Assembly: GCF_019400745.1 (NCBI RefSeq)
Contig: NZ_WJIB01000004.1
Coordinates: forward strand, 62,001-126,000
Origin: Cohnella sp. CFH 77786
GTDB taxonomy: Bacteria > Bacillota > Bacilli > Paenibacillales > Paenibacillaceae
Length of the DNA stretch: 64,000 nt
Direction of reading: 5' to 3'
The position numbers and the translations under genes were made by a program. The notes under the pieces are model-generated. The model saw only the letters and a list, made by a program, of their open reading frames with translations, searched no databases and had not been told where the DNA came from. Below are positions 44,027 to 53,700 of the stretch, one piece after another. Position 1 is the first letter of the stretch. Each line of letters opens with the position of its first letter.

Positions 44027-45643
44027 TCAGCCCCCCGTCCTCTGTTGGAAATGTTCGAGCAGCCCGACGAAGCCGTGCTGCATCACGTCGGTTAGAATGG
44101 ACGGGTATACTCCGAGCAGCACGATGAGAGCCGTCAAAGTGATCATCGGCAACGCTTCGACGAAGCGGGCGTCTTTGATGTCCGCGCAGCGTTCCTGCAG
44201 CGGTCCGAACGTGATGCCGAGCACGCTACGGAGGATATAGACGGCGGCGAACAGGATGCCGAGCACCCCGACTGCGGTCATCCCTTTCATCGACCCGAAC
44301 AGGCCGAGGAACGCCAGGAATTCGCCGACGAAGCCCGACAGTCCGGGCAGCCCCAGCGAAGCCAGGCCGGCGGTGAGCAGAATGCCCGACAGGAACGGAA
44401 CCGATTTGGCCAGCCCGCCCAATTCGCCCAGCTGCGTCGTGCCCGTGCGCTCATACAAGCTGCCCACGAGCAGGAACAGCAGCGCGGATATCAATCCGTG
44501 CGACACGGATTGGAAGACCGCGCCTTGCAGCCCCACCTCATGGAGCGATGCGATGCCGAGCAGCACGATCCCCATGTGGCTGATGCTGGAGTAGGCCAGC
44601 ACGAGCTTGAATTCCTTCTGCACGCAAGCCAGGACGGCTCCGTACAGGATGTTGATGACGCCAAGCACGGCGATCACGGTCGACCAGTCGGCCAGTTGAG
44701 CCGGGAAGAGCGCCGCGCCGAAGCGGATCAAGCCGTACACGCCCATTTTGAGCAGGACGCCGGAGTGGATCATGACGACCGACGGAGGTGCCTCCGTATG
44801 CACGCGGAGCATCCAGGTATGGAGCGGAAAAATCGGGATTTTGATCCCGAACGCCACCAGCAGCAGGATAAAAGCCGCCCATTTGAGATTGTCCGACAAG
44901 AAAACGCCGAGTCCGGCCATTTCTTCCGATGCGTTATTCGCGTACGACTGAGGATCCGCCAGATTCTTAAGCAACACGTCATAACTGCCGCTAAATTGGA
45001 CGGTATATCCGTCTGCCCCTTGGACGGCCGTGAATCCCGCGGTTGCGATCAGGATCAGGAACGCCAGCAGCATGGCCGCGGAGCCTAGTCCGTTGTAGAC
45101 GAGGAAGCGGGTAGCCGCCTTCTCGCGCCCGTAATATCCCCAGATGCCGATCAGGAAGAACATCGGGATCAGCGTCAGTTCGAAGAAGATGAAGAACTCG
45201 ATGAGGTCGCGGGCCAAGAAAACGCCGTACATGCCGGTTTCGAGCAGCAGGAACAACGAGTAGAACGTTTTCCAGCGTTTGCGGATGTGTACCGAAGCCA
45301 GCAGCGCCATCGCCGAAACGATCGCGGACAGCAGCAACAGAGGCAGCGAAATGCCGTCCACCGCCAGGTGATAATCGAATGCGATCGACAGCGATTTGGC
45401 GTTAATCATTTCCTTGTTCAAAGGCACCGACAGCCAGGTGTAATGCTCCGTGAACGCGGCGCCCCCGACGCCGGGACGATACGCGGCGAACAGGCATAAC
45501 GTCAGGGCGAGCGGGATCAGCGTGAAAACGAGCGCGGCGGCCCGCAGCCAGACGCTTCGCTGTCCCGGCAGCAGAAGCACGAGCAAAGCGCCGGCGAGCG
45601 GCGACAGCAGGATCAACGACAGGACCGGAATGTTCTCGAGCAT
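44027..45643 (-). CDS. nuoM: NADH-quinone oxidoreductase subunit M
   Basis: A 538-residue antiporter-like subunit (Mrp/ND4 type). Landmarks are LIEFFIFFELTLIPMFFLIG (conserved Glu), PIFPLHTWMLRVHTEAPPSV, VLAYSSISHMGIVLLGIASL and the C-terminal LPGLSGFVGEFLAFLG. One of the three proton-pumping modules with NuoL and NuoN. Its ATG immediately follows the nuoL stop codon, with no gap. Confidence 0.95.
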   Translation of the reverse strand: MLENIPVLSLILLSPLAGALLVLLLPGQRSVWLRAAALVFTLIPLALTLCLFAAYRPGVGGAAFTEHYTWLSVPLNKEMINAKSLSIAFDYHLAVDGISLPLLLLSAIVSAMALLASVHIRKRWKTFYSLFLLLETGMYGVFLARDLIEFFIFFELTLIPMFFLIGIWGYYGREKAATRFLVYNGLGSAAMLLAFLILIATAGFTAVQGADGYTVQFSGSYDVLLKNLADPQSYANNASEEMAGLGVFLSDNLKWAAFILLLVAFGIKIPIFPLHTWMLRVHTEAPPSVVMIHSGVLLKMGVYGLIRFGAALFPAQLADWSTVIAVLGVINILYGAVLACVQKEFKLVLAYSSISHMGIVLLGIASLHEVGLQGAVFQSVSHGLISALLFLLVGSLYERTGTTQLGELGGLAKSVPFLSGILLTAGLASLGLPGLSGFVGEFLAFLGLFGSMKGMTAVGVLGILFAAVYILRSVLGITFGPLQERCADIKDARFVEALPMITLTALIVLLGVYPSILTDVMQHGFVGLLEHFQQRTGG

Positions 45644-47509
45644 TTACCAGAACCTCCTTCCGGCGACAGCGAGCGCGAGGATGACCAGACCGATGAGCGC
45701 CGTCAGGACGTACCCTTGCACTTGGCCGCTTTGCAGCCGCGTGTTCAGCCGCCCGATCGCGGAAGCGGACATGCCCGCGAGCCGAACGGCCCCGTCGACG
45801 ACATAGTCGTCGAAAGCAATCAGCAGCTTGCCCAACCCTTCGAGGGGTTTCACGATAACGTAATGGTAGAGTTCGTCAACGTAATATTTGCGCTCCAGCA
45901 GCCGGACCACACCGGGCATGCGGGACGAGACGATGTCCCGACGCACGGTGCCTTTGGCATAAATCAGCCATCCGAGGTAGACGCCCAGCAGCCCGACGGC
46001 CGTCGACACGATGATGACCAAGCCGCTGGCGTGCTCTTGCTCCGCCTCGCCGGTCAGCCATTCGCCGAACCATCCGTTAAACGGCGTCTGCACGAACCCG
46101 GCAAGGGCTGCCAGCACGGCAAGCACGACGAGCGGAATCGTCATGACGGCCGGAGACTCGTGCGCATGGGCGTCGCCGCGCGGTTTGCCCGCGAACACCA
46201 GGAAGAACAACCGCGCCATGTACAGCGCCGTGAAGAACGCCGCGACGACCCCGACGACGAAGTAAACCGGATGACCGTCGAGCGCGGCCGTCAGTACGGC
46301 GTCCTTGGACCAGAATCCGGCCAGCGGGGGAATGCCCGACAGCGCGAGCGCGCCGATGCCGAACGTCCACGCCGTGATTTTCATTCGGCCGCCGAGTCCG
46401 CCCATCTCCCGGATATCCTGCGTATGGACGCTGTGAATGACGCTGCCCGCCCCGAGGAACAGAAGCGCTTTGAAGAAGGCGTGGGTAAACAGATGGAACA
46501 TCGCCGCGCTGACGGATCCGACCCCGAGCGCCAGCATCATGTAGCCGAGCTGGCTGACGGTGGAGTACGCCAGAATCCGCTTGATGTCGTTCTGGGCAAG
46601 CCCGATCGTAGCGGCGAAAATCGCGGTGAACGCGCCGATGACGGCTACGGTGTCCATCGCGGCCTGCGAGGCGTGGAAAATATCGAACGTTCTCGCGACG
46701 AGGAACACGCCGGCGGCGACCATCGTCGCGGCGTGGATCAGCGCGCTGATCGGCGTCGGGCCTTCCATGGCGTCCGGAAGCCAGACGTGAAGCGGGAATT
46801 GGCCCGATTTGCCCACCGCTCCCAGGAAGATCAAGAGCGCGATCAGCGTCGTGATTCCTGTCGAGATGACGCCCGTCTGCGTGCCGAAAACGTTATGCAG
46901 GTTGGTGAAATCAAGTTCGTGGTTCGGCATGTACCAGAACAGCAGGAGGATTGCGATCAAGAGGCCAAGGTCCCCGATCCGGGTGACGATGAACGCCTTC
47001 TTGGCCGCGGCTCTCGCCTCCGGCTTCCGGAACCAGAAACCGACCAGCAGGAACGAACAGACGCCTACCAGCTCCCAGAAAATGTACATCGTCAGAAGGT
47101 TGTAGGAAAGGACGAGGCCGAGCATGGAAGCCGAGAACAGCGCCACGTAGGCGAAGAAGGTGGAGATTCTCTCGTCGTCCTTCATGTAGCCTTGCGAGTA
47201 CAAATTGACGAGAAAGCTGACCAACGTGACCACGACGAGCATCAGGCTCGTCAGGTTGGTCACTTCGAAGCCGATCGGCAGGGTCGTGTTGCCCACCTGG
47301 ATCCAATCGAAATGGTTGCTGTACTCTTCCGCCGTGCCGGATAACCGCTGACCCGCGATGAGCAGGGACAAGATCAGGGATACGAGGCTGGCGAGCGTGC
47401 CGATCCAGGCGCCCGCGCGTCCCGCTCCGCGGCCCATGGCCGTCAGGGCGGCGAACGCGGCGGCCGGGAACACCGGAACGAGCCAGGCGTATTCTGCCAG
47501 GGAACTCAT
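45644..47509 (-). CDS. nuoL: NADH-quinone oxidoreductase subunit L
   Basis: A 621-residue distal antiporter-like subunit (ND5 type) with the long C-terminal lateral helix. Motifs: TMYIFWELVGVCSFLLVGFW, GKSGQFPLHVWLPDAMEGPT, PISALIHAATMVAAGVFLVA, ILAYSTVSQLGYMMLALGVG, and FHLFTHAFFKALLFLGAGS. The shared sequence with NuoM and NuoN around the conserved Glu and Lys residues is clear. It lies 3 bp after nuoK. Confidence 0.96.
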   Translation of the reverse strand: MSSLAEYAWLVPVFPAAAFAALTAMGRGAGRAGAWIGTLASLVSLILSLLIAGQRLSGTAEEYSNHFDWIQVGNTTLPIGFEVTNLTSLMLVVVTLVSFLVNLYSQGYMKDDERISTFFAYVALFSASMLGLVLSYNLLTMYIFWELVGVCSFLLVGFWFRKPEARAAAKKAFIVTRIGDLGLLIAILLLFWYMPNHELDFTNLHNVFGTQTGVISTGITTLIALLIFLGAVGKSGQFPLHVWLPDAMEGPTPISALIHAATMVAAGVFLVARTFDIFHASQAAMDTVAVIGAFTAIFAATIGLAQNDIKRILAYSTVSQLGYMMLALGVGSVSAAMFHLFTHAFFKALLFLGAGSVIHSVHTQDIREMGGLGGRMKITAWTFGIGALALSGIPPLAGFWSKDAVLTAALDGHPVYFVVGVVAAFFTALYMARLFFLVFAGKPRGDAHAHESPAVMTIPLVVLAVLAALAGFVQTPFNGWFGEWLTGEAEQEHASGLVIIVSTAVGLLGVYLGWLIYAKGTVRRDIVSSRMPGVVRLLERKYYVDELYHYVIVKPLEGLGKLLIAFDDYVVDGAVRLAGMSASAIGRLNTRLQSGQVQGYVLTALIGLVILALAVAGRRFW

Positions 47510-47512
47510 GCG

Positions 47513-47821
47513 CTACCTCCTCAACTCGTCGAATTCGTCCACGTTCACGGAAGTTTTGGCCCGGTAGATCGCAACCAGGATCGCGACGCCGACGGCGGCT
47601 TCCGCGGCGGCGACGGTCATCGTGAAGAGGGAGAAAATTTGCCCGGTGAGCGAAGGCTGTACGCCGTATTTGGAGAAGGCGACGAGATTCAGGTTCACCG
47701 CGTTGAGCATCAGTTCGATGGACAGCAGGACGATGATGGCATTGCGTTTGGTCAGCACCCCGTACAAGCCGACGCAGAACAGGACGGCGGCCAGCGTCAG
47801 GTAGGAGGCGAGCATGTTCAT
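47513..47821 (-). CDS. nuoK: NADH-quinone oxidoreductase subunit K
   Basis: A 102-residue, three-helix subunit (ND4L type). [20 protein letters not shown] holds the conserved Glu of helix 2, and [20 protein letters not shown] the conserved Glu of helix 3. Start ATG 47821 overlaps the nuoJ stop by 4 bp (ATGA), which indicates translational coupling; the longer open frame upstream lacks homology. Confidence 0.94.
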   Translation of the reverse strand: MNMLASYLTLAAVLFCVGLYGVLTKRNAIIVLLSIELMLNAVNLNLVAFSKYGVQPSLTGQIFSLFTMTVAAAEAAVGVAILVAIYRAKTSVNVDEFDELRR

Positions 47822-48339
47822 TTCGGATCCTCCTCCTTCTTGGCGAGCGCGATCGCGCCGATGAAGGCGACGGTCAGCAGCACCGAAACGAGCTCGAACG
47901 GAACCGCCATCCGCGTGAACAGCTGCATGCCGATTTCCCGCGTGGTGTCCGCCGGAAGCGATGCGGTTTCCGCGGGGAAATCGGCGTCGCGGATCGCGAA
48001 GATCAAGATGGCGAGCAGGCACAGGCAGCCGACCGCGGCCAGCGTCTCGAGCAGCGGCCGGGCCGGCTCTTGCCCTTCGCCCTGATGCTTGGTCATCATG
48101 ATGCCGAAAATCATCAGGATCGTAATCGCGCCGACATAAAGCAGCACTTGGACGAAGGCCACGAATTCGGCGTCCAGCACCACGTACAGCCCCGCCAGGG
48201 CGATAAAGGTGAACGCAAGGGACAAGGCCGTGTGGACGACCTTCGTGAAATTGAGCGCCATGACCGCGCCGACGATGGCGCAGACGGCCAGCGCGAAGAA
48301 AGCGATGAATTCCCCGGTCAATTGGATGTTGAAATTCAT
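47818..48339 (-). CDS. nuoJ: NADH-quinone oxidoreductase subunit J
   Basis: A 173-residue, five-helix subunit (ND6 type). [20 protein letters not shown] and [20 protein letters not shown] are the conserved helix 2-3 motifs with the pi-bulge region. ATG 48339 shares one base with the nuoI stop (TGATG). The longer upstream open frame is a shadow of nuoI. Confidence 0.94.
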   Translation of the reverse strand: MNFNIQLTGEFIAFFALAVCAIVGAVMALNFTKVVHTALSLAFTFIALAGLYVVLDAEFVAFVQVLLYVGAITILMIFGIMMTKHQGEGQEPARPLLETLAAVGCLCLLAILIFAIRDADFPAETASLPADTTREIGMQLFTRMAVPFELVSVLLTVAFIGAIALAKKEEDPK

Positions 48340-48788
48340 CAGGCCTTGGCCCCCTTCTGGGGTGCCCCGATATTGTTGTTGTCCTGGCGGATATTCTCGG
48401 TGTTGCTGCCCAACCATTTCAGATCCTTGAACAGATCGTCACGGCTGTAGGCGGCGAGCTCGAAGTTGTTCGTCATGACGATCGCCTCGGTCGGGCATAC
48501 CTCCGTGCACAGGTCGCACAAGATGCAAATTTCGAAATTGATGTCGAACGTGTCGAGAACCTTGCCCTTCTTCTCCGGGTCCGGGTTCGGCTTGCCGGAG
48601 AGCGTGATGCATTCCGTCGGGCAAATGCGCGCGCACTGGTTGCACACGATGCATTTTTCCTGGTCGACGTATTGGATCCCGCGGAAGCGGTCCGGCATCT
48701 CGATCGGAACGTCGGGATAGGACAAGGTCACCTTCTTGGCGCCCATCGTTTTCAGCGTGACGCCAAGGCCTTTGATCATACCTTTCAT
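48339..48788 (-). CDS. nuoI: NADH-quinone oxidoreductase subunit I
   Basis: A 149-residue 8Fe ferredoxin-like subunit of the peripheral arm. Two 4Fe-4S motifs are intact: [15 protein letters not shown] and [14 protein letters not shown]. The N-terminal amphipathic part [20 protein letters not shown] sits at the membrane. It passes electrons to the NuoB cluster. It is 4 bp upstream of the nuoH stop side of the operon and overlaps nuoJ by one base. Confidence 0.95.
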   Translation of the reverse strand: MKGMIKGLGVTLKTMGAKKVTLSYPDVPIEMPDRFRGIQYVDQEKCIVCNQCARICPTECITLSGKPNPDPEKKGKVLDTFDINFEICILCDLCTEVCPTEAIVMTNNFELAAYSRDDLFKDLKWLGSNTENIRQDNNNIGAPQKGAKA

Positions 48789-48792
48789 GTCG

Positions 48793-49815
48793 TCAACCTC
48801 CCATTCCGAACAGTTCGATCAAAGCGGCCGTGATGAAAATGTTGAGGATGGCGAGCGGCAGCAGCACTTTCCAGGCCAGCCCCATCAGCTGGTCGACCCG
48901 CAGTCGCGGGAACGTCGCGCGGATCCAGAACAGGCTGAACACGATGAAGGCGAATTTCAGGAAGAACCAGACGACGCCCGGAATGATGTCGAGCTGCGGA
49001 AGGGGCGGATTCCAGCCGCCCAGGAAGAGCAGCGTCGTCAAGCAGGCGATCGCGTACACGTAGACGTACTCCGACAGCATGAAGAACGCGAACCGGAATC
49101 CGCTGTACTCGACATGGTAGCCCGCGACCAGCTCCGACTCGGCTTCCGGCAAGTCGAACGGCGTCCGGTTCAGCTCGGAGATCGCGGCGACGATGAACAC
49201 GGCGAAGCCCACGATCTGCGGCAGGAAGTTCCAATGCCAGAAGTAGCCCGCTTGGGCGGCCACGATGTCGCGCAGGTTCAAGCTGCCCGCCAGCATGACG
49301 CAGCCGACGACGGAGATGACCAGAGGAACCTCGTAGCTGATCATCTGCGCGGCAGACCGCATGCCCCCGAGCAGGGCGTACTTGTTGTTCGACGCCCAGC
49401 CGCCGATGACGATGGCGATCGTCGTGATTCCGGAGAGCGCGATGTAATACAGGAAGCCGACGTTCAGGTCGGCGAATTGGAGGTTTTGGCTGTAAGGGAT
49501 GAACGCCAGCACCGCGAAGGACGGTACGAACGCCAGCACGGGCGCGAGGATGAACAGCCCGCGGTCCGCCTTGGCCGGAATCGTATCCTCCTTGAGTAGC
49601 AGCTTGGACACGTCCGCCACCGTCTGCAGCAGGCCGAGCGGGCCTACCCGGTTCGGGCCTTTGCGGAACTGCATCCAGCCGATCACCTTGCGTTCGAAGT
49701 AGATGGCGTACGTCACGAACAGAATCACGAACGCGAGAACGCCGATCGCCATGGCGATGAAGATCGCCGCATGGCCCCAGCTAAGGGGCTTGTCGATAAA
49801 GCTTAACGGTTCCAT
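48793..49815 (-). CDS. nuoH: NADH-quinone oxidoreductase subunit H
   Basis: A 340-residue, eight-helix subunit (ND1 type) that forms the quinone chamber with NuoB and NuoD. Signatures: YFERKVIGWMQFRKGPNRVG, then LLQTVADVSKLLLKED, FDLPEAESELVAGYHVEYSG and a C-terminal FWIRATFPRLRVDQLMGLAW. The ATG shares a base with the nuoD stop (TGATG). Confidence 0.96.
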   Translation of the reverse strand: MEPLSFIDKPLSWGHAAIFIAMAIGVLAFVILFVTYAIYFERKVIGWMQFRKGPNRVGPLGLLQTVADVSKLLLKEDTIPAKADRGLFILAPVLAFVPSFAVLAFIPYSQNLQFADLNVGFLYYIALSGITTIAIVIGGWASNNKYALLGGMRSAAQMISYEVPLVISVVGCVMLAGSLNLRDIVAAQAGYFWHWNFLPQIVGFAVFIVAAISELNRTPFDLPEAESELVAGYHVEYSGFRFAFFMLSEYVYVYAIACLTTLLFLGGWNPPLPQLDIIPGVVWFFLKFAFIVFSLFWIRATFPRLRVDQLMGLAWKVLLPLAILNIFITAALIELFGMGG

Positions 49816-50915
49816 CAGCAGTCGACCTCCCCGAGCACGATATCGATGCCGCCGAGGATCGTGACCAGGTTCGTCATGCTCTCGCCGACGAGAAGCTTAG
49901 GCAGGATTTGCAGGTTCACGAACGAAGGCCGGCGGAACTTCAGCCGATAGGGCTCCGCCTTGCCTTTGGACACGATATGGCAGCCGATCTCGCCGCGCGG
50001 CGATTCGATGCGCACGTAGATCTCTCCGGCCGGCGGCCGGATGACGCGCGGAACTTTGCCCATCGTTTCCCCGTCGCCCGGGAAATGTTCAAGCGCCTGC
50101 TCAAGAATGCGGATGCTCTGCTCGATCTCTCCCAAGCGGCAGAGGTACCGGTCGTAGCAATCGCCGTTCTTGCCGGTCACGATGTCGAAATCGAATCGGC
50201 TGTACAAGCTGTAAGGCTCCGTTTTGCGAAGATCCCATTCAACCCCGGTGCTGCGCAGGTTGGCCCCGGACAACCCGTACGCGATCGCGGTGGCCGCGTC
50301 GTACTTGCCGATGCCCTTGATCCGGGAGAGGAAGATTTCGTTGCCGCTGACTAGATTGTGGTACTCGTCCAGCCGGAGGCGCATGTCCTTCACGAACTGT
50401 TTCGTCCGGTCGATCCAGCCCTCCGGGGCATCCCATTTGACGCCGCCGACGCGCATGTAGTTATAAGTGAGCCGAGCGCCGCACAGTTCGTTGAACAATT
50501 GCAGGATCCGCTCGCGGTCGCTGAACGCGAACAGGAACGGGCTTAGGGCGCCAATATCCAGCAGATAGGTGCCCCACCAAACGAGGTGGCTGGCGATCCG
50601 CTGCAGCTCCATGACGATGAGTCTGAGGAATTCCGCGCGTTCCGGAACCTCGAGCTCCATCATCTTCTCGACGGCGTGGCAGAGCACGTAATTGTTCGTC
50701 ATGGCGGACACGTAGTCCATCCGGTCGGTATAAGGAATGATTTGCGTGAAGTTCAGGTTTTCGGCCAGCTTCTCGGTGCCGCGATGCAAGTAACCCATGA
50801 CGGGGGTCGCTTCCGTGATGATTTCGCCGTCGAGCTTGACCACGATCCGGAACACGCCGTGCGTGCTCGGATGCTGAGGGCCGACGTTCAGCAGCAGTTC
50901 TTCGGTACGAATCAC
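49815..50915 (-). CDS. nuoD: NADH-quinone oxidoreductase subunit D
   Basis: A 366-residue 49-kDa-type subunit that binds quinone. NVGPQHPSTHGVFRIVVKLD carries the quinone-site His, followed by GYLHRGTEKLAENLNFTQII, PYTDRMDYVSAMTNNYVLC and the C-terminal PSFVNLQILPKLLVGESMTN then ILGGIDIVLGEVDC. Length is normal for the non-fused form. It lies 7 bp after nuoC. Confidence 0.96.
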   Translation of the reverse strand: MIRTEELLLNVGPQHPSTHGVFRIVVKLDGEIITEATPVMGYLHRGTEKLAENLNFTQIIPYTDRMDYVSAMTNNYVLCHAVEKMMELEVPERAEFLRLIVMELQRIASHLVWWGTYLLDIGALSPFLFAFSDRERILQLFNELCGARLTYNYMRVGGVKWDAPEGWIDRTKQFVKDMRLRLDEYHNLVSGNEIFLSRIKGIGKYDAATAIAYGLSGANLRSTGVEWDLRKTEPYSLYSRFDFDIVTGKNGDCYDRYLCRLGEIEQSIRILEQALEHFPGDGETMGKVPRVIRPPAGEIYVRIESPRGEIGCHIVSKGKAEPYRLKFRRPSFVNLQILPKLLVGESMTNLVTILGGIDIVLGEVDC

Positions 50916-50922
50916 GCTTAGC

Positions 50923-52080
50923 TTACACCTCCGGGTCGAGCGGTACGTAGTCTTTGCGGAGCGGATGGCCGACCCAGTCGTCGGGCATCATGATGCGGGT
51001 CAGGTTCGGATGTCCCGGAAAATCGATGCCGAGCAGGTCGTAAATTTCGCGTTCGTTCCAGTTGGCGGTCTCCCAGATCGGCGTGACGGAAGGAACGGAC
51101 GGCTGCTCACGCTCCGTGCGCACCTTGATGCAGTAGGTTTGGCGACGCTCCATGTTCAGCGGATAGTACACGACTTCCATGTACGTCTCATAATCTACGC
51201 CGGAGACGTTGCGCAAATAACCGCAGGTAAGCTCCTCATGGTCCCGGAACAGCCTCGCGGTTTCGAACCAGCGGCTGCCCTTCACGACAAGCGTAGGCAG
51301 ATGGTCGTTCGGTTCGTTGATATACGCTTCTTCCACCGCATCCTCGCCAACCCGTTCGCGGATCAAGGCGACGGCGCGGTCGAGCCGGGGCTGGTTCGGC
51401 GAAGGCGGCTTCGGAGGCGGCGCGGCCGCTCCGTCGTTCGCCCCCGCCTCCGCGGCCGCCGGAGCCTTGGCTTCGGCGGCTTTCGCCTGGGCGGCGGCCG
51501 CTTTGGCCGCTTCTTTCGCCTCCAGGGCGGCTTTGCGGCGGGCGGCCTTCTCTTCGTCCGTCTCCTTGCGGCGGGGAGGCGCGTCGCCGGACGAGCCTTC
51601 TGCGGCGGGCGCGGCGGGTGTGGCCTCGGCTGCCGGCGCCGGCGTTGCTTCCGCGGCGGAGGCGGGTGCGGCGGCCTCCGCCGCCGGGGCGGGCGGCGTA
51701 CCTGCTGCCGGCGCTTCCACTGCGGGTGCGGGTGTTGCCGGCGTACCTGTTGCTTGTGCCGCCGTTGCTGGAGGCGCTTCCGCCGCGGGGGCGGATTCTA
51801 CCGTCGTTTCCTCGGCGGGCGCGGATGCGGGTGCCTCTATCGAAGGCGAAGGTTTGGTGCCGGTTGACGCATCTGCTGCCGGAGCTTCCGTTGCTGCCGG
51901 CTCTTCCGCTGCCGGCGCCGGAGCCTCAGCCGCAGGCGCGGAGGCTGCCTCGGCTTCCGGCGGATTCGCGGGCGCGGCCCCGGCCGGGGCTTCAGCCGGG
52001 CTCTCTTGCGCTCCGGACGATTCCGTTCCCTGCTCGGTTTCCGCCCCCTGCCCGTTTTCGCGTTTCAGCTCATCGCTCAT
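50923..52080 (-). CDS. nuoC: NADH-quinone oxidoreductase subunit C with a 230-residue Ala/Pro-rich extension
   Basis: The conserved 30-kDa domain covers residues about 232-385: [60 protein letters not shown] and [20 protein letters not shown]. It contacts NuoD and NuoB in the peripheral arm. Residues 1-230 are an acidic Ala/Pro/Glu stretch (repeats like [13 protein letters not shown]) ending in a Lys/Ala-rich helix ([20 protein letters not shown]). I see no domain there, and ordinary NuoC is about 150-220 residues. ATG 52080 overlaps the nuoB stop by one base (TGATG), so the extension is within the translated gene and is not a start-site error. Confidence 0.93.
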   Translation of the reverse strand: MSDELKRENGQGAETEQGTESSGAQESPAEAPAGAAPANPPEAEAASAPAAEAPAPAAEEPAATEAPAADASTGTKPSPSIEAPASAPAEETTVESAPAAEAPPATAAQATGTPATPAPAVEAPAAGTPPAPAAEAAAPASAAEATPAPAAEATPAAPAAEGSSGDAPPRRKETDEEKAARRKAALEAKEAAKAAAAQAKAAEAKAPAAAEAGANDGAAAPPPKPPSPNQPRLDRAVALIRERVGEDAVEEAYINEPNDHLPTLVVKGSRWFETARLFRDHEELTCGYLRNVSGVDYETYMEVVYYPLNMERRQTYCIKVRTEREQPSVPSVTPIWETANWNEREIYDLLGIDFPGHPNLTRIMMPDDWVGHPLRKDYVPLDPEV

Positions 52081-52595
52081 CAGCCGGTCACCTGCTTCCC
52101 GGTCTTGGCTTCATAACGGATTTTCTCCTGCAGTTTGTTGATTCCGTAAATAAGGGCCGCCGGATTGGGCGGGCAGCCCGGAATATAGACGTCGACCGGC
52201 ACGATCTGGTCCACGCCTTTGACGACGGAATACGATTTGATATACGGACCTCCGGCCGTGGCGCAGGAACCCATCGCGATGACCCATTTCGGTTCCGGCA
52301 TTTGGTCGTAGAGGCGTTTGAGCAGCGGTCCCATTTTCTTGGTTACCGTTCCCGAAACGATCATCACGTCCGCTTGGCGCGGCGATGTCCGGAACATGAC
52401 GCCGAACCGGTCCAAATCGTAGTGGGGCGCTCCGGCGGTCATCATTTCGATGGCGCAGCACGCCAGACCGAAAGTGAGCGGCCAAAGCGAGTTGCTCCGG
52501 GCCCAGCCCTTCAATTGCTCGATGGTGCCGAAAAAGACGTTTCGTTCGATTTCCTGACGCTCTTCCGGCGTCACCTTCTCTAAATCGAATTCCAT
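52080..52595 (-). CDS. nuoB: NADH-quinone oxidoreductase subunit B
   Basis: A 171-residue subunit carrying the N2 4Fe-4S cluster next to quinone. [20 protein letters not shown] holds the unusual Cys-Cys pair, followed by [20 protein letters not shown] and [20 protein letters not shown] with the other two cysteines. Start ATG 52595 overlaps nuoA by 16 bp. The upstream open frame is a shadow of nuoA. Confidence 0.96.
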   Translation of the reverse strand: MEFDLEKVTPEERQEIERNVFFGTIEQLKGWARSNSLWPLTFGLACCAIEMMTAGAPHYDLDRFGVMFRTSPRQADVMIVSGTVTKKMGPLLKRLYDQMPEPKWVIAMGSCATAGGPYIKSYSVVKGVDQIVPVDVYIPGCPPNPAALIYGINKLQEKIRYEAKTGKQVTG

Positions 52596-52951
52596 TGCAG
52601 CACCTTCTTTTTCCAGGCGTAGATCAGGCCGACGAGGAGCAGCCCGATGAATATAACCATTTCCACCAACGCAAATAGGCCGAGCTGTCGATAGGCTACG
52701 GCCCAAGGGTAGAGGAAAACGGTTTCGACATCGAAAACGACGAACATCAGGGCGTACAGGTAATAGCGGACGTTGAAGCGGATTTGGCTGTCTCCGACGG
52801 GATCGTTGCCGCTCTCGTAGGTGGTTTCTTTGCCCGGGGAAGGTTTATGGGGACGAAGCAGCCTGCCGAGCGACAGCACGAATATCGGAAAAGCAATCCC
52901 TAAGACGAGGAAAACGGTAACGATGACGTACGAATTGATGTACTTCTCCAC
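52580..52951 (-). CDS. nuoA: NADH-quinone oxidoreductase subunit A
   Basis: A 123-residue, three-helix subunit (ND3 type) and first gene of the operon. The loop between helices 1 and 2 has [20 protein letters not shown], the region that gates quinone access, then [20 protein letters not shown] with its conserved acidic residues. Several bacilli share this cysteine-free loop form. nuoABCDHIJKLMN are contiguous with overlaps or gaps under 10 bp; no nuoE, nuoF or nuoG is present. Confidence 0.95.
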   Translation of the reverse strand: MEKYINSYVIVTVFLVLGIAFPIFVLSLGRLLRPHKPSPGKETTYESGNDPVGDSQIRFNVRYYLYALMFVVFDVETVFLYPWAVAYRQLGLFALVEMVIFIGLLLVGLIYAWKKKVLQWNSI

Positions 52952-53022
52952 CTGCTTACCTCCGCGCTTCGAAGTCGAAAAAATGCCGCCTGGCTTGGCC
53001 TGACGGTCAATTTTCCTTCACA

Positions 53023-53031
53023 ATTATAACA
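53023..53031 (-). promoter_or_regulatory. Putative extended -10 promoter of the nuo operon
   Basis: On the minus strand TGTTATAAT is a perfect extended -10, about 70 bp upstream of nuoA. No good -35 is visible, which is normal for this class. Confidence 0.5.
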
Positions 53032-53104
53032 AATGCTCCCATCCAAGTCCATGAAAAAGCGTTTTCAAGCCCAAGGCCCCGATCGGACGCTCGATTCCTT
53101 GAAG

Positions 53105-53113
53105 TGATATAAT
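53105..53113 (+). promoter_or_regulatory. Extended -10 promoter of the lipoprotein gene
   Basis: TGATATAAT at 53105-53113 is a perfect extended -10. It contains the ATG at 53112 that would otherwise be taken as a start, so translation must begin further down. Confidence 0.6.
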
Positions 53114-53147
53114 GGTATCCGATCTGACAAGAGAGGAAGAATGGATT

Positions 53148-53681
53148 TTGAAAAAGGCGAATGTGACCGTTGCGATGCTGCGTTTGATGACTGCGATGGT
53201 TCTGTCGGCTGCTCTTGCGATTTCCCTTGCAGGATGCGGCTCGAGCGGCGGAACGTCAGGCGAAACGTCCGGTTCGTCGGCTCCGCAAGCCTCCGGCGGG
53301 TCTCCTTCCGCGGAGAATCCGTACGCCGCAGCGGGGGTAAGCGATCCGGCCGCGTTCCGGCAAATGTTCGAGGACTTGAAAACGGCGGTCGCGGCCAATG
53401 ACAAAGAGAAGGTTGCCGAGCACGCGCTGTATCCGATTCGGGTCAACGTCGGCAAAGTGGCGGTTGAAGTGAAGACGAAAGAAGATTTCGTGAAGCAATA
53501 CGAACGGATCATGACCGAGAAGGTCCGGAAAGCTCTTGCCGCACAAGACGCGGACACGCTCTTCGTGAACGAAGAAGGCGTCATGGCGGGCAAAGGCGAT
53601 GTCTGGTTCGGAGCGACGGCCGAAACCCCGCAGCGCTACGGCATCACCACCGTCAATGTAGGCGATTCGCCTCGGCGGTAG
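53148..53681 (+). CDS. Small secreted lipoprotein of unknown function
   Basis: A 177-residue lipoprotein starting at TTG 53148 behind AGAGGAAG. The signal sequence ends in the lipobox LAGC (residues 22-25, ALAISLAGCGSSG). A Ser/Gly-rich tether (residues 26-50) leads to a compact domain of about 110 residues with FRQMFEDLKTAVAANDKEKV, YPIRVNVGKVAVEVKTKEDF and VMAGKGDVWFGATAETPQRY. This resembles the NTF2-like or DUF4878-type folds of many lipoproteins. The ATG at 53112 is excluded because it lies inside the -10 box. Divergent from nuoA; the 50-bp array C starts 20 bp after its stop. Confidence 0.75.
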   Translation: MKKANVTVAMLRLMTAMVLSAALAISLAGCGSSGGTSGETSGSSAPQASGGSPSAENPYAAAGVSDPAAFRQMFEDLKTAVAANDKEKVAEHALYPIRVNVGKVAVEVKTKEDFVKQYERIMTEKVRKALAAQDADTLFVNEEGVMAGKGDVWFGATAETPQRYGITTVNVGDSPRR

Positions 53682-53700
53682 GACAGCCGTCGATTTGTGG

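Noticed and set aside
52600..52706. Longer upstream starts for nuoB, nuoJ, nuoK, spoIID, mbl, tagA and the GT2 at 59508
   Set aside because: The added residues are shadows of the upstream gene or lack homology, while the chosen internal starts have ribosome sites or stop-start overlaps and match normal family N-termini.
53112..53147. ATG 53112 as the start of the lipoprotein gene
   Set aside because: The ATG lies inside a perfect extended -10 box (TGATATAAT) and has no ribosome site; TTG 53148 gives a proper lipoprotein signal behind AGAGGAAG.
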